Shown here piece by piece: positions 33,807-42,111 of a stretch of DNA of 47,809 bases. The first letter of the stretch is position 1, and each line of letters starts with the position of its first letter. The notes beneath the pieces were generated by a model. It made no database searches, was not told where the DNA came from, and saw only the letters and a program-made list of their open reading frames with translations. The stretch spans positions 1 through 47,809 of the forward strand of contig JABDBB010000003.1 in NCBI GenBank assembly GCA_013288845.1, written 5' to 3'. This DNA comes from Chlamydiota bacterium. GTDB taxonomy: Bacteria > Chlamydiota > Chlamydiia > Chlamydiales > Criblamydiaceae. Position numbers and translations under genes: made by a program.

Positions 33807-35174
33807 TTATAAGTCATGTAAAGCCAATCTTCGGGATAAATCCGAATCAAATCGACAATGAGGATCATACTCTCTCTTTACGGCAAGCCATTCGTTAAAA
33901 CGGGGATACATCTCCCGAAACATTTCAGGAGACAGAAGAGAGTCTTTGGCAAGATACACTCTTCCGCCATAATCAGCCACAATCCGGTCCAATTTTTCAA
34001 CCAAAGAGATCAATCCCGGATCCCGCATCGGAATGTCTAAAGCAAGAGTGATGCCCTCTTTCGGAAAGGAGAGCGGAGCATCATTTCCCGGACCGAAACG
34101 TTTGAGGACCGCAAGGAAAGAGCCTCTTTTCTCATCGGAAATGTGCTGCAATATCTTTCCGATGGATCGGCGACCGGAATCTTCAGGGACAACAAACTGA
34201 TACTGAATGAATCCTCTTTTTCCATAGACTCTATTCCAATATTTGACTGTATCTAACGGATAAAAATATCCGGCGTAATCTTTGATATGCACCCCTTTAT
34301 TTTTATTGGCCGCATAAAAGCACGCATTAAAAAGTCGGGCAGTAGAAGAATTTAACAATCCGTCGGGAAAATAAAAAGGGATAGAAATTTCTCTCTTCCG
34401 AGGAATGACAAAGGGATCGGCTATCGATTGCAGATCCTCTTTTCCGGCATGGCGACCTGTCATCAAAACACCCCTGCCGAAATTTTTCCTTCCCGCCCGA
34501 CAATCGACCCAACTGACAGAATACCGGTCTTCTATAGAACGATCAGAAAGAAGCTCCAAATTATGCGACAGATCTTTTGCATTTCTGTAATGCGTGCGAA
34601 TATAGGCGGTTTCTACGGGGATCAGACGCAAAACAACCTCTAAAATGATTCCGGTGAGTCCCATCCCTCCGACCGTAGCATGGAAAAGGGGAGCATTGAC
34701 TTCCGGACTGCAGGTCACGATCGTTCCGTTACAAAGCATAAGGGTAAATTTTTCGACAAATCGGGAGAACGATCCGTCAATATGATGATTTTTCCCATGT
34801 ACATCGGCTGCGATACATCCTCCTAAGGTCACATATTGCGTGCCCGGAGTCACGGGAAGAAAAAAGCCTTTAGGAAGACAATAGCGAATGATCTCTTCCA
34901 GACTCGATCCGGCAGTAGCTGTAAGCACTCCGGAAGGGGTCAGATCTAAGATTCTTCCGAATTTTTCGGTCATCAGAAGATTGCCCTGTTCATTCAACGC
35001 AGCATCGCCATAGCTTCGTCCTAAACCGCGCGCAAGGCAGGTTCCTTGCGGGAGTGTATACTCAGCGCCGAAAGTTTCAGGATAAAAAAGAGAGGCGGTG
35101 CTTTTGGAAAAGTTTCCCCATCCCGAGAGCAATCTTCGATTTTTGGAGATATTGGATTGTAAGTTATCTTTCAT
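33807..35174 (-). CDS. DprE1-like FAD-linked oxidoreductase
   Basis: A 455-residue flavoprotein of the FAD_binding_4 plus ALO type. It closely parallels mycobacterial DprE1, which oxidises the C2 of decaprenyl-phospho-ribose for arabinan: GWG at the start, ARGLGRSYGDAALN, PVTPGTQYVTLGGCIAADVH followed by GKNHH, TVGGMGLTGII, VYGKRGFIQYQFVVPEDSGR, RFGPGNDAPLSFP and the catalytic-site lysine in YLAKDS. The residue matching the benzothiazinone-target Cys is Ala (in LALDIPM). No DprE2 or arabinosyltransferase is evident next to it. I prefer the ATG at 35174; a TTG at 35210 with AAGGA upstream would add 12 residues but overlap the divergent gene's leader. Confidence 0.82.
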   Translation of the reverse strand: MKDNLQSNISKNRRLLSGWGNFSKSTASLFYPETFGAEYTLPQGTCLARGLGRSYGDAALNEQGNLLMTEKFGRILDLTPSGVLTATAGSSLEEIIRYCLPKGFFLPVTPGTQYVTLGGCIAADVHGKNHHIDGSFSRFVEKFTLMLCNGTIVTCSPEVNAPLFHATVGGMGLTGIILEVVLRLIPVETAYIRTHYRNAKDLSHNLELLSDRSIEDRYSVSWVDCRAGRKNFGRGVLMTGRHAGKEDLQSIADPFVIPRKREISIPFYFPDGLLNSSTARLFNACFYAANKNKGVHIKDYAGYFYPLDTVKYWNRVYGKRGFIQYQFVVPEDSGRRSIGKILQHISDEKRGSFLAVLKRFGPGNDAPLSFPKEGITLALDIPMRDPGLISLVEKLDRIVADYGGRVYLAKDSLLSPEMFREMYPRFNEWLAVKREYDPHCRFDSDLSRRLALHDL

Positions 35175-35239
35175 GATTTTAAGATAACAATGAAAGAATG
35201 TTTGCCACAAGAATTATCCTTAAAAAATTCGGAATCGAC

Positions 35240-36187
35240 ATGACTAAAAGAGTATTTATTACAGGGGCTGCCGGATTTATCGGATTCCATTTAGCCCGTT
35301 CACTTGCTTTACGGGGCGATCAGGTGTTGGGTTATGACAACTTTAATTCGTACTACGATCCGGAACTGAAACGGGACCGGGCATCAAATTTAAAAGGGAT
35401 AAAAATTGTAAAAGGAGATTTATGTGATTATCCTTTTCTTGATGAAACGCTTCTCAAATTTAAGCCGACTCATATCGTCAATTTGGCTGCACAGGCAGGA
35501 GTCCGCTATTCTTTAGAGAATCCTAGGGAATATTTGCAAAGTAATGTGGACGGATTTTTTAATATTCTGGAATTTTGCAGAGAATTTCCGGATGTAAAGC
35601 TGCTTTACGCCTCTTCTTCTTCTGTTTACGGCAACAATACAAAAACTCCTTTTGAAGAATCGGACTCTATCAATGACCAAGCCTCCTTTTACGGGACAAC
35701 GAAAAAAATGAATGAAATGATGGCAGATATGTACCATAAATTGTACGGAATTTCCGCTATAGGCCTCCGTTTTTTTACTGTATACGGAGAATGGGGAAGA
35801 CCCGATATGGCCTATTTTTCTTTTACCAAAAAAATCATCAATAACGAACCGATCGAAGTGTACGGGGAAGGAGAATTATGGCGGGATTTTACCTACATCG
35901 ACGATATCATCTCGGGAACAACCGCCGCACTCGATTTAGGAGCCGGCAACGAAATATTCAATCTGGGAAATAATCATCCTCACTCCGTCAATGAACTGAT
36001 CGACATATTGGAACAATCCATTGGAAAAAAAGCGATCCGGATCAACAAACCGCTTCCCGTCGGAGATGTGCACAAAACCTATGCCGATATCACAAAGAGT
36101 TCACGGCTTTTAGGATACGACCCCCAAACCTCTCTTGAAATGGGTATTCCCAAATTTATCTCGTGGTACCGCAAACAAATGTCATAA
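35240..36187 (+). CDS. UDP-glucuronate 4-epimerase-like SDR protein
   Basis: A 315-residue extended SDR epimerase. The start at MTKRVFITGAAGFIGFHLAR has GGA before it and matches the family better than an ATG 14 codons upstream. Motifs: AAQAGVRYSLENP, typical of UDP-glucuronate epimerases (LpsL/Cap1J group), catalytic SFYGTTKKMNE (Tyr and Lys), GRPDMAYFSFTKKI and DFTYIDDI. The product would be UDP-galacturonate or a related sugar for surface polysaccharide. It diverges from the DprE1-like gene by about 65 bases and ends before repeat copy E. Exact sugar specificity is not determined by sequence. Confidence 0.85.
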   Translation: MTKRVFITGAAGFIGFHLARSLALRGDQVLGYDNFNSYYDPELKRDRASNLKGIKIVKGDLCDYPFLDETLLKFKPTHIVNLAAQAGVRYSLENPREYLQSNVDGFFNILEFCREFPDVKLLYASSSSVYGNNTKTPFEESDSINDQASFYGTTKKMNEMMADMYHKLYGISAIGLRFFTVYGEWGRPDMAYFSFTKKIINNEPIEVYGEGELWRDFTYIDDIISGTTAALDLGAGNEIFNLGNNHPHSVNELIDILEQSIGKKAIRINKPLPVGDVHKTYADITKSSRLLGYDPQTSLEMGIPKFISWYRKQMS

Positions 36188-36242
36188 GAAGAATAAAATT
36201 CATTAAAGCGCAAATATCTATTGATTTAAGAAAATTTCAATT

Positions 36243-36440
36243 CGCGCAGCGTTTGGAGTGCGGTGACTCGTCACCGCTTTGCCCTCGACTCGACTTGTCG
36301 AGGCGGTTTAAGCGATGTTTTGTGTTTATAGATATTCAGGAATTCGTTCAAATATTAGTTGTCTAAGTTTTTAAAAACGCATCGACAAGTCGATGCGAGG
36401 GCAAAGCGGTGACAAGTCACCGCACTCCAAACGCTGCGCG
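36243..36440. repeat. Palindromic MITE-like repeat, copy E (198 bp, core inverted)
   Basis: Same arms as the other copies, but the core reads in the opposite direction. The inversion continues for 15 perfect bases outside the arms (AAGAAAATTTCAATT at 36228-36242 and its complement at 36441-36455). It separates the convergent epimerase and sctT genes. A short remnant CTGCGCGAATT recurs near 36503. Confidence 0.9.
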
Positions 36441-36521
36441 AATTGAAATTTTCTTCACTCAACCAATTAATAAACAGAGGTTTAGACTTTATTTAATACC
36501 ACTGCGCGAATTCAATTCTTC

Positions 36522-37376
36522 TTAACCCGGAGGAGTCCCGTATATATTGAAGACATAAAGCAACTCTACAAGATGGTCCTGCCAATATTTACATTGCGCC
36601 ACCATCTGCGTCACCATCACCCGCCAACCTATGCAAACAATCGTCAATCCTAATAACGATTTCAAAGGCATCCCAAGAAATGTAATCTGAACCTGCGGCG
36701 CAAGTCTGTTGGCTATCCCCAAAAAGGAATCGGTCATCAAAATAGCAATCAAAGCCGGAGTAGCCAATTGCGTCGTCATGACCATCACCTGATTCAACAT
36801 CTTCACAAATTGTCCGATAGGAAATGCATCGGTAGAGAAAAATCCGGCTACAATAAACTGATCGGGCGGAAGCAAATCATAGGACAAAGACAAGGCATTG
36901 AGGAAATCCCAAGGTCCTCCGATAGCATAAAAAAGATAGATCAGGACCATATTAAAAAGTGTTCCTAAAGGAGAAGACTGATTTTGTACGGTCGGATCAT
37001 TCACCATCAAACTCGCACCGCCTCTTTGGTTATCGATGATAATCCCTGCACTCTGTGCGATCACAAAAGGGAGAGAAATGATGTGTCCCATGAACATACC
37101 GATGATCATTTCCTTCACCAAATAAATGAGCAATACGAAATTGAAATCGAGAGGAGTTTTTGTTTGCGCCATAAGCTGAGGCAAAAAGATGACAAAGATG
37201 CAGATGGCAAATCCTACTTTCACCGGATTGGCCAAAACACGGGAGCCGAAAAAGGGGGCGGATTGAATAATGGGGAGCATTCTGGCTAAGAAGAGAAAAA
37301 ATAAAGATAAGGCTCCCAGCGGATTTCCTGCAAAAGCGCTGTTGACAAATAATGAGAGGTAACTATCTTGATCCAT
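36522..37376 (-). CDS. sctT: Type III secretion export apparatus protein SctT
   Basis: A 284-residue inner-membrane protein of the SpaR/YscT/HrcT/FliR family with about six hydrophobic helices, part of the export gate with SctR and SctS. Family features are LARMLPIIQSAPFFGSRVL, VKVGFAICIFVIFLPQL, GMFMGHIISLPFVIAQSAGI and DNQRGGASLMVNDP. It is the last gene of the operon, 27 bases after sctS, as CT564 is in C. trachomatis. Confidence 0.93.
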   Translation of the reverse strand: MDQDSYLSLFVNSAFAGNPLGALSLFFLFLARMLPIIQSAPFFGSRVLANPVKVGFAICIFVIFLPQLMAQTKTPLDFNFVLLIYLVKEMIIGMFMGHIISLPFVIAQSAGIIIDNQRGGASLMVNDPTVQNQSSPLGTLFNMVLIYLFYAIGGPWDFLNALSLSYDLLPPDQFIVAGFFSTDAFPIGQFVKMLNQVMVMTTQLATPALIAILMTDSFLGIANRLAPQVQITFLGMPLKSLLGLTIVCIGWRVMVTQMVAQCKYWQDHLVELLYVFNIYGTPPG

Positions 37377-37403
37377 GTAAAGCTCTTTCGTCTAACATAT
37401 ATA

Positions 37404-37682
37404 TCATGGTGAAGAGAGACTCCATTGCGGAAAATGAATAAATATATTGGTGGCAAAACCGAGAATTTGCTGTCCTAACCAAGGTCCCATCAGCATCAAT
37501 GTCAGAGTCACCGCTACAAGTTTAATGGTAAACGACAATGTCTGTTCCTGAATCTGCGTAGCGGCTTGGAAAATTGCCACGATAAGTCCGAAGAACATAC
37601 TGATCAGGATAGGAGGGGCCGACAATATAAGGATAAGCAACAGTCCCTGATAAGCAAGTTGTGTAACCTGTGTTTGGAACAT
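37404..37682 (-). CDS. sctS: Type III secretion export apparatus protein SctS
   Basis: A 92-residue protein with two transmembrane hairpins, of the FliQ/YscS family. GLLLILILSAPPILISMFFG followed by LIVAIFQAATQIQEQTLSF is the family signature. The start at 37682 has AGGAG five bases upstream and follows sctR by 13 bases; a longer open frame to 37760 runs into sctR and is not needed. It forms the export gate with SctR and SctT. Confidence 0.93.
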   Translation of the reverse strand: MFQTQVTQLAYQGLLLILILSAPPILISMFFGLIVAIFQAATQIQEQTLSFTIKLVAVTLTLMLMGPWLGQQILGFATNIFIHFPQWSLSSP

Positions 37683-37695
37683 TATTTTCTCCTGA

Positions 37696-38580
37696 TTAAG
37701 TTGTTCTGAAGGTATTGATGAGGCCTTCCACAAGCAAAGTCCACCCGTCGAGCATGACAAGTAAAAAAAGTTTTAACGGCATAGAAATGGTGACCGGCGA
37801 AAGCATCATCATCCCCATTGCAAGGAGAATATTAGAGGTCACCAAGTCGATCACGAAAAAAGGGATGTAGATAAGTACTCCGATTTCAAAAGCATACTTC
37901 AGCTGACTGGTGATATAAGAGGGGATCATGATAAGAAAATCGTCAGGCTGCAGATTTTTCCTTTTATTTTCCGGAATAATTTTATAGGCCAATCGATAAA
38001 AGAGCGCGTGATGTTTATGTGAGGAGTTGATCCGGAGGAACTCTCTTAAAGGCTCTTTTGCTCTGCTCGCAATTTTAATGATATAAGCGGAAGACTCTTT
38101 AGAAACCAATGAATCGGGCGCACTATACTCAGCTACAGCCTCTTGCGAAATTTCATACATTTGTGTGATCGTCGGATACATCACAAAAATACTCAACATA
38201 AACGCAATCCCGTTGATGATCTGGTTCGGCGGCGCCTGGTTCACTCCCAAGGCACTTCGAAGGAGAGACAACACAATGACGATCTTCATATAGGCCGTGA
38301 GGATCATGACAATAAAAGGAAGAAGGGCAAAGAGAGAAAGCGTGACCGCTTCGGTAATCAGAGAGGGTCGCTGAAAATTGTCAAAGGGGGCAAAAAGATC
38401 TTCCGTTCTTTGTTTTTTTATTTGTTCCGCTTTTATTTGTGCCTCTTTTTGCAAAGCTTCCCGCTCTTTTACGGTAAGCTTAGGCGGATCTCCGAATGCC
38501 TGCGGAGAGAGGGGAGAAAAAAACATAAGAACAAGAAACAGCGGGAAAAAAATCCGCTTACATAACGAAAGATGTATCAT
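37696..38580 (-). CDS. sctR: Type III secretion export apparatus protein SctR
   Basis: A 294-residue inner-membrane protein of the FliP/YscR family with an N-terminal signal-like segment and a charged linker (residues about 30-65) before the conserved core. Motifs: MILTAYMKIVIVLSLLRSAL followed by GVNQAPPNQIINGIA, PSYITSQLKYAFEIGVLIYI and LLAMGMMMLSPVTISMPLKL. Five bases separate it from sctL. Its N-terminal charged extension is longer than in Yersinia; chlamydial homologues are also extended. Confidence 0.94.
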   Translation of the reverse strand: MIHLSLCKRIFFPLFLVLMFFSPLSPQAFGDPPKLTVKEREALQKEAQIKAEQIKKQRTEDLFAPFDNFQRPSLITEAVTLSLFALLPFIVMILTAYMKIVIVLSLLRSALGVNQAPPNQIINGIAFMLSIFVMYPTITQMYEISQEAVAEYSAPDSLVSKESSAYIIKIASRAKEPLREFLRINSSHKHHALFYRLAYKIIPENKRKNLQPDDFLIMIPSYITSQLKYAFEIGVLIYIPFFVIDLVTSNILLAMGMMMLSPVTISMPLKLFLLVMLDGWTLLVEGLINTFRTT

Positions 38581-38585
38581 CCGGT

Positions 38586-39272
38586 TTACCCTTTATTGCC
38601 CTCCGGGGCGACTTCATTAATTTTCAAATTACCTTCTTTTGAAATATTTTCTGTCAATTTTTGAAATGCTTTTTCCAGAACATTCCATTGATTTTCCAGT
38701 CTGGCATTGATAATGCCCCCCTCGGTTTCTATGACACATCCTCCCGGATCGACATCGTCCCTTTCCCGAATTGAGAGAAAATCAATCTGTTCAAATGCAT
38801 TTTTCAGTTTTTCTCTATTTTTTTCCAATGCGAACAGATCTTTTTTATTTACGTAGATGGTAATGCGTTTATGCTGCAACACCGGTTTTAATGCATTCTC
38901 TACTATTCTATAGATTATGTCATCAGACATTTCGAAAGCTTTTCCTACAATTTTCTGCGTTGCTTTCAAAGCAATTGAAGCCAATTGCTTGGTATATTCT
39001 CCGCGGACAGAAGCGATCTCCGCCTTAAACAGTTCGATATGCTTAGCCCATTCAAGGAATCCGGCCTCATACCCCTCTTGCCTACCCTTTTCCTTCATCT
39101 TTTCGCATTCTTCTGCAATTTCCTGTTTATATTGCAACGCATCCTGTTTTACTTTGTCCAGAACACCTCTTGCATCAAGCAGCTCTGTAAATTCTTTTGC
39201 AGGTACTATTTTTGTTTCCGGTGCAATAAGAATATCATCACCGTGAATGAGAGAGAAAAATTTATTTTTCAC
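38586..39272 (-). CDS. sctL: Type III secretion ATPase stator SctL
   Basis: A 228-residue cytoplasmic protein of the HrpE/YscL/FliH family, which holds the secretion ATPase to the sorting platform. The middle is a coiled coil (KVKQDALQYKQEIAEECEKM) and the C-terminal domain has VDPGGCVIETEGGIINARLE, the family signature also seen in ATP synthase delta-like regions. The ATG overlaps the stop of the CT560-like gene by four bases. It matches CT561 in position. Confidence 0.9.
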   Translation of the reverse strand: MKNKFFSLIHGDDILIAPETKIVPAKEFTELLDARGVLDKVKQDALQYKQEIAEECEKMKEKGRQEGYEAGFLEWAKHIELFKAEIASVRGEYTKQLASIALKATQKIVGKAFEMSDDIIYRIVENALKPVLQHKRITIYVNKKDLFALEKNREKLKNAFEQIDFLSIRERDDVDPGGCVIETEGGIINARLENQWNVLEKAFQKLTENISKEGNLKINEVAPEGNKG

Positions 39273-40144
39273 GATTCTTTCTTTCGGGTTAGGGTGTTAA
39301 TGATCAATAAAACCTGCTCGGCTAAAACAGGAGTAATTGTACTTTCTTCTTCAGAAAAATACCGCAAAACGATTCTTCCTCTTCCCGTATCGAGACGGCG
39401 ACTTAGGTGCCAAATAAAATCTTTATCATACCCGGCAACTGCTTTTGTCATACGCAGAATTCCGTTTCGATGAATCAATTTACATAACGTTTCAGGATCA
39501 CCCGACCAATTCATTAAATCGATATCGGCAACCGGCACAAGATTTTTTAAATGTAGCAAAGAGCGTAAAAATTTCATTCTACCCGGTGAAAGGGCTTTTT
39601 CCACTAATGAAATCGTTTTTTTATCTATGATCAGTTTAAATTTATAGGCCAGATCAAAAAGTCCAAGGAAATCAAATAGCTCCGGCATTTTTTTTTTATC
39701 CGTATGCAACAACACAAAGAGAGGTTTTTCCTGAATAAAATCTAAAGGGAGCGCATCGGATGCCCCTTCAATTTTTTTATATAGACTATCCGAAAGAAAT
39801 TTTTTTGAGACAGGACAAAGAGGGGCTTTCGGTACATCGACTTTCAATAAAGCGGAAACTCCCTGACGCTGCTCTAAAGGCAATGCTTTAATGAGCGAGG
39901 CGTACAGTTTTTTAGGAAAGAGCATAACGGCTTCGGCAATCCATGAATAGTGGATAGCAGCAAGTGCCTCTTCGGAATGTACAAGCAATTTTTGCAGATT
40001 ACCGTGAGGAAGATGAATTTCACTAATCGATTTTGCGACATCCGCATGCAAACTTTTCCCCAGAATTTCTCGTGCTGCACCGGGATGAAAACGGTCTACA
40101 AGGATTTTTAGGAGTATTTGACTTTTGGGTTTTATTGCTTCCAT
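39269..40144 (-). CDS. CT560-like type III secretion protein, possible SctK
   Basis: A 291-residue soluble, helix-rich protein between sctJ and sctL, exactly where C. trachomatis has CT560. Position and size fit SctK, the sorting-platform adaptor, but sequence motifs of SctK are weak and I cannot confirm it by eye. I chose the ATG at 40144; an in-frame TTG 18 bases upstream is possible. It lies 45 bases after sctJ and overlaps sctL by four bases. Confidence 0.7.
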   Translation of the reverse strand: MEAIKPKSQILLKILVDRFHPGAAREILGKSLHADVAKSISEIHLPHGNLQKLLVHSEEALAAIHYSWIAEAVMLFPKKLYASLIKALPLEQRQGVSALLKVDVPKAPLCPVSKKFLSDSLYKKIEGASDALPLDFIQEKPLFVLLHTDKKKMPELFDFLGLFDLAYKFKLIIDKKTISLVEKALSPGRMKFLRSLLHLKNLVPVADIDLMNWSGDPETLCKLIHRNGILRMTKAVAGYDKDFIWHLSRRLDTGRGRIVLRYFSEEESTITPVLAEQVLLIINTLTRKKES

Positions 40145-40189
40145 GTCTTGAAATACCCGCAACTATGTTGCTTTAATTTTTTTTCGGAA

Positions 40190-41245
40190 TTATTTTTCCC
40201 GTTCGTCTTCATCGTACACATTAAGATCTCCGGCAAAATCTGCAGATTCATCTGCTAAGGAATTTTCTTCCGATTTTTTTCTTTTTACTTTTTCGGCATC
40301 GGTCTCGGTGGAATTTTCCTCTTCCTTATTTTCTTCGGAATGGGATGCATTCGGATTCATCGATTTAAGATTAAAAAGTTCTTTTATCCCTCCGCGTTCA
40401 TTTAAAAGAGGGAACGTTTTCCAACCTATCCATACGATAATGAGAATAAGTAAAAGAAGAATGATGCAGAAAGTAAAGAAAATAATTCTAAACATGGTCA
40501 CGGAATCTTTTCCGACAGTGATGCCCCATACTTTTACATATTGAAGATCCTCGTCACTTTTGGATATGCCGCCGGGAGGAAGATCGGTAAATCGGGCACG
40601 ATCGGGAACAAGGGTGACATTTTCATATTTGAGGCCGGAGACGCTGGAGGTCACTAAACTTTTGATTTTGGATGCCAAATGCGTATTCGGATCATCGAGA
40701 ACGCCGGAATGTTTTACATAAACCGATGCTGTAATATCTTTTTTCGGTGCTGTCGGATTAAGAGGATCCTGTTCGGGAAAAGAGATCAGAACATCGGCAT
40801 CGAGAACTCCGTCAATATTTCTGATGGTACCGGCGATTTGCGATGCCAATCCGGCCTGATACCGGATTTTTTCTGCCATATCGGTCGGAACAAGACCTGT
40901 ATTGGAAAAAATATTGAGAAGGTTCTGACTTTTTTTCCTGGGCAATCCTGCGTTATTGAGAATAGACATTGCAGAAGTAGTTTCTTCATCCGGAACTGAA
41001 ATATCCCAAAGAGTTACCTTTTGAGCTCCTCCGGTCGTGGCTTCAATACTTTTTACCTTATCGGCATTGATCCCTTTGGTGGACAGAAGAACGATAATTT
41101 CATTTGCTTCCTTTTCTTCCTGACCGTTGACAATCGTTCTTTTTTTAGCGCAACCTGTTAACAATGAAAGGAATAGGCATAACACAAAAAGAGAAGCATA
41201 TCGCAAAAGAGGAATACGGCATTTTCGATGGGTAAAGGGAATCAT
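40190..41245 (-). CDS. sctJ: Type III secretion inner ring lipoprotein SctJ
   Basis: A 351-residue YscJ/PrgK-family lipoprotein of the inner-membrane ring. The signal peptide ends in a lipobox (SLLTGC, lipidated Cys at about residue 32). Two ring-building domains follow (ANEIIVLLSTKGINADKV and IDGVLDADVLISFPEQDP with VYVKHSGVLDDP). A transmembrane helix is at about 240-265 (IIFFTFCIILLLLILIIVWI), followed by a long acidic cytoplasmic tail. GAGG precedes the ATG. A reduced paralogue lies 142 bases upstream. Confidence 0.94.
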   Translation of the reverse strand: MIPFTHRKCRIPLLRYASLFVLCLFLSLLTGCAKKRTIVNGQEEKEANEIIVLLSTKGINADKVKSIEATTGGAQKVTLWDISVPDEETTSAMSILNNAGLPRKKSQNLLNIFSNTGLVPTDMAEKIRYQAGLASQIAGTIRNIDGVLDADVLISFPEQDPLNPTAPKKDITASVYVKHSGVLDDPNTHLASKIKSLVTSSVSGLKYENVTLVPDRARFTDLPPGGISKSDEDLQYVKVWGITVGKDSVTMFRIIFFTFCIILLLLILIIVWIGWKTFPLLNERGGIKELFNLKSMNPNASHSEENKEEENSTETDAEKVKRKKSEENSLADESADFAGDLNVYDEDEREK

Positions 41246-41271
41246 GGATAAACCTCGCGATCCGGGGAAAA

Positions 41272-41277
41272 ATTATA
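41272..41277 (-). promoter_or_regulatory. Possible -10 box for sctJ
   Basis: A perfect TATAAT on the minus strand lies 26 bases before the sctJ start in the 142-base gap after the SctJ-like gene. The -35 region is poor. It suggests the core secretion operon can be transcribed separately from the effector-like genes upstream. Confidence 0.4.
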
Positions 41278-41387
41278 AGTTAAGCTTATGCTACCGGAAG
41301 AGGTAAAAAAGGTAAAAGTCAAAAGACGACCCGATGACATTTCCTGTCAGTCTCTTAAGATGACTATATATATTTTTTAAATTCGGA

Positions 41388-42107
41388 TTACCGTTGCTCC
41401 GGATATTTATAAATTTCATCCGATTCCCGCTCTGCCAATATCGTGATATTTTTCATGGTGAGACCCGAAATTTTTTGCAGCAGATTTTTTTTAATCATCT
41501 CTGCATATTGTCCGTTCGGATCATCCAGCACACCTGTATGTCGGATATATACAAGGCACTCTATTTCTCCGGTCGGGTTGTTGCCCTTGATAGGACCTAT
41601 AAGAATTTCGGCATCGAGAACGCCCGGTATCCGCTCTATCTCCTGCTCGAGATCTTCTGCCCGACTCGCATACGAACCGTATCTTTCCGGTTGCTCCCTC
41701 TCTCTTCGCATGAACTCTTCAAACAACCTGCTCTTTTTTCTTTTGGGGAGACCGGCTTTATCTAAAAGAGTAATCACCTCTACCGCATCGCAAAGAGGCG
41801 CATAAATATTCCAAAAAATCTCAGAATCATTTTTTTCGCGTCCGGCTAACATGTTTCTTTTGATAGCGGTAATCCCTTTACTCTGCAAAAACGAAATAAT
41901 TTCTTTCGCTTCCTCTTCGGAAAGCTGTGTTTTGATGAGAATAATTTTATGTACATCGCACTCATTTTCCAAAATCTCACGGGTAGCCTGATATCCCTGA
42001 AGAGAAAGGGAACTAAAAAGAAAAATCGAAAAAAGAATAAAGAAAAATTGCATGGTAGGCGCCCGGCTGTTGATTGTATGATCACTTTCTATATTCTTTA
42101 TTAACAT
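41388..42107 (-). CDS. Second, reduced SctJ-like protein
   Basis: A 239-residue paralogue of SctJ. The two ring domains are conserved: AKEIISFLQSKGITAIKR and IPGVLDAEILIGPIKGNNP with VYIRHTGVLDDP, followed by KISGLTMKNITIL. Unlike sctJ it lacks a lipobox Cys (the signal-like segment runs FFFILFSIFLFSSLSLQGYQ) and ends before the membrane helix and tail. ATG 42107 is four bases after the Sel1 gene stop, suggesting coupled translation; a shorter start at 42053 would place the signal peptide at the very N-terminus. It may be a soluble periplasmic ring variant, a competitor, or a relic; the intact frame argues against decay. Confidence 0.8.
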   Translation of the reverse strand: MLIKNIESDHTINSRAPTMQFFFILFSIFLFSSLSLQGYQATREILENECDVHKIILIKTQLSEEEAKEIISFLQSKGITAIKRNMLAGREKNDSEIFWNIYAPLCDAVEVITLLDKAGLPKRKKSRLFEEFMRREREQPERYGSYASRAEDLEQEIERIPGVLDAEILIGPIKGNNPTGEIECLVYIRHTGVLDDPNGQYAEMIKKNLLQKISGLTMKNITILAERESDEIYKYPEQR

Positions 42108-42111
42108 ACGA

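Noticed and set aside
36163..36366. Open frame of 67 codons running from the epimerase end into repeat copy E
   Set aside because: Same repeat-derived peptide as at 5289; overlaps the epimerase 3' end out of frame and has no independent support.
37683..37760. Longer sctS frame starting at 37760
   Set aside because: It would run into sctR out of frame; the ATG at 37682 has AGGAG and gives the family N-terminus.
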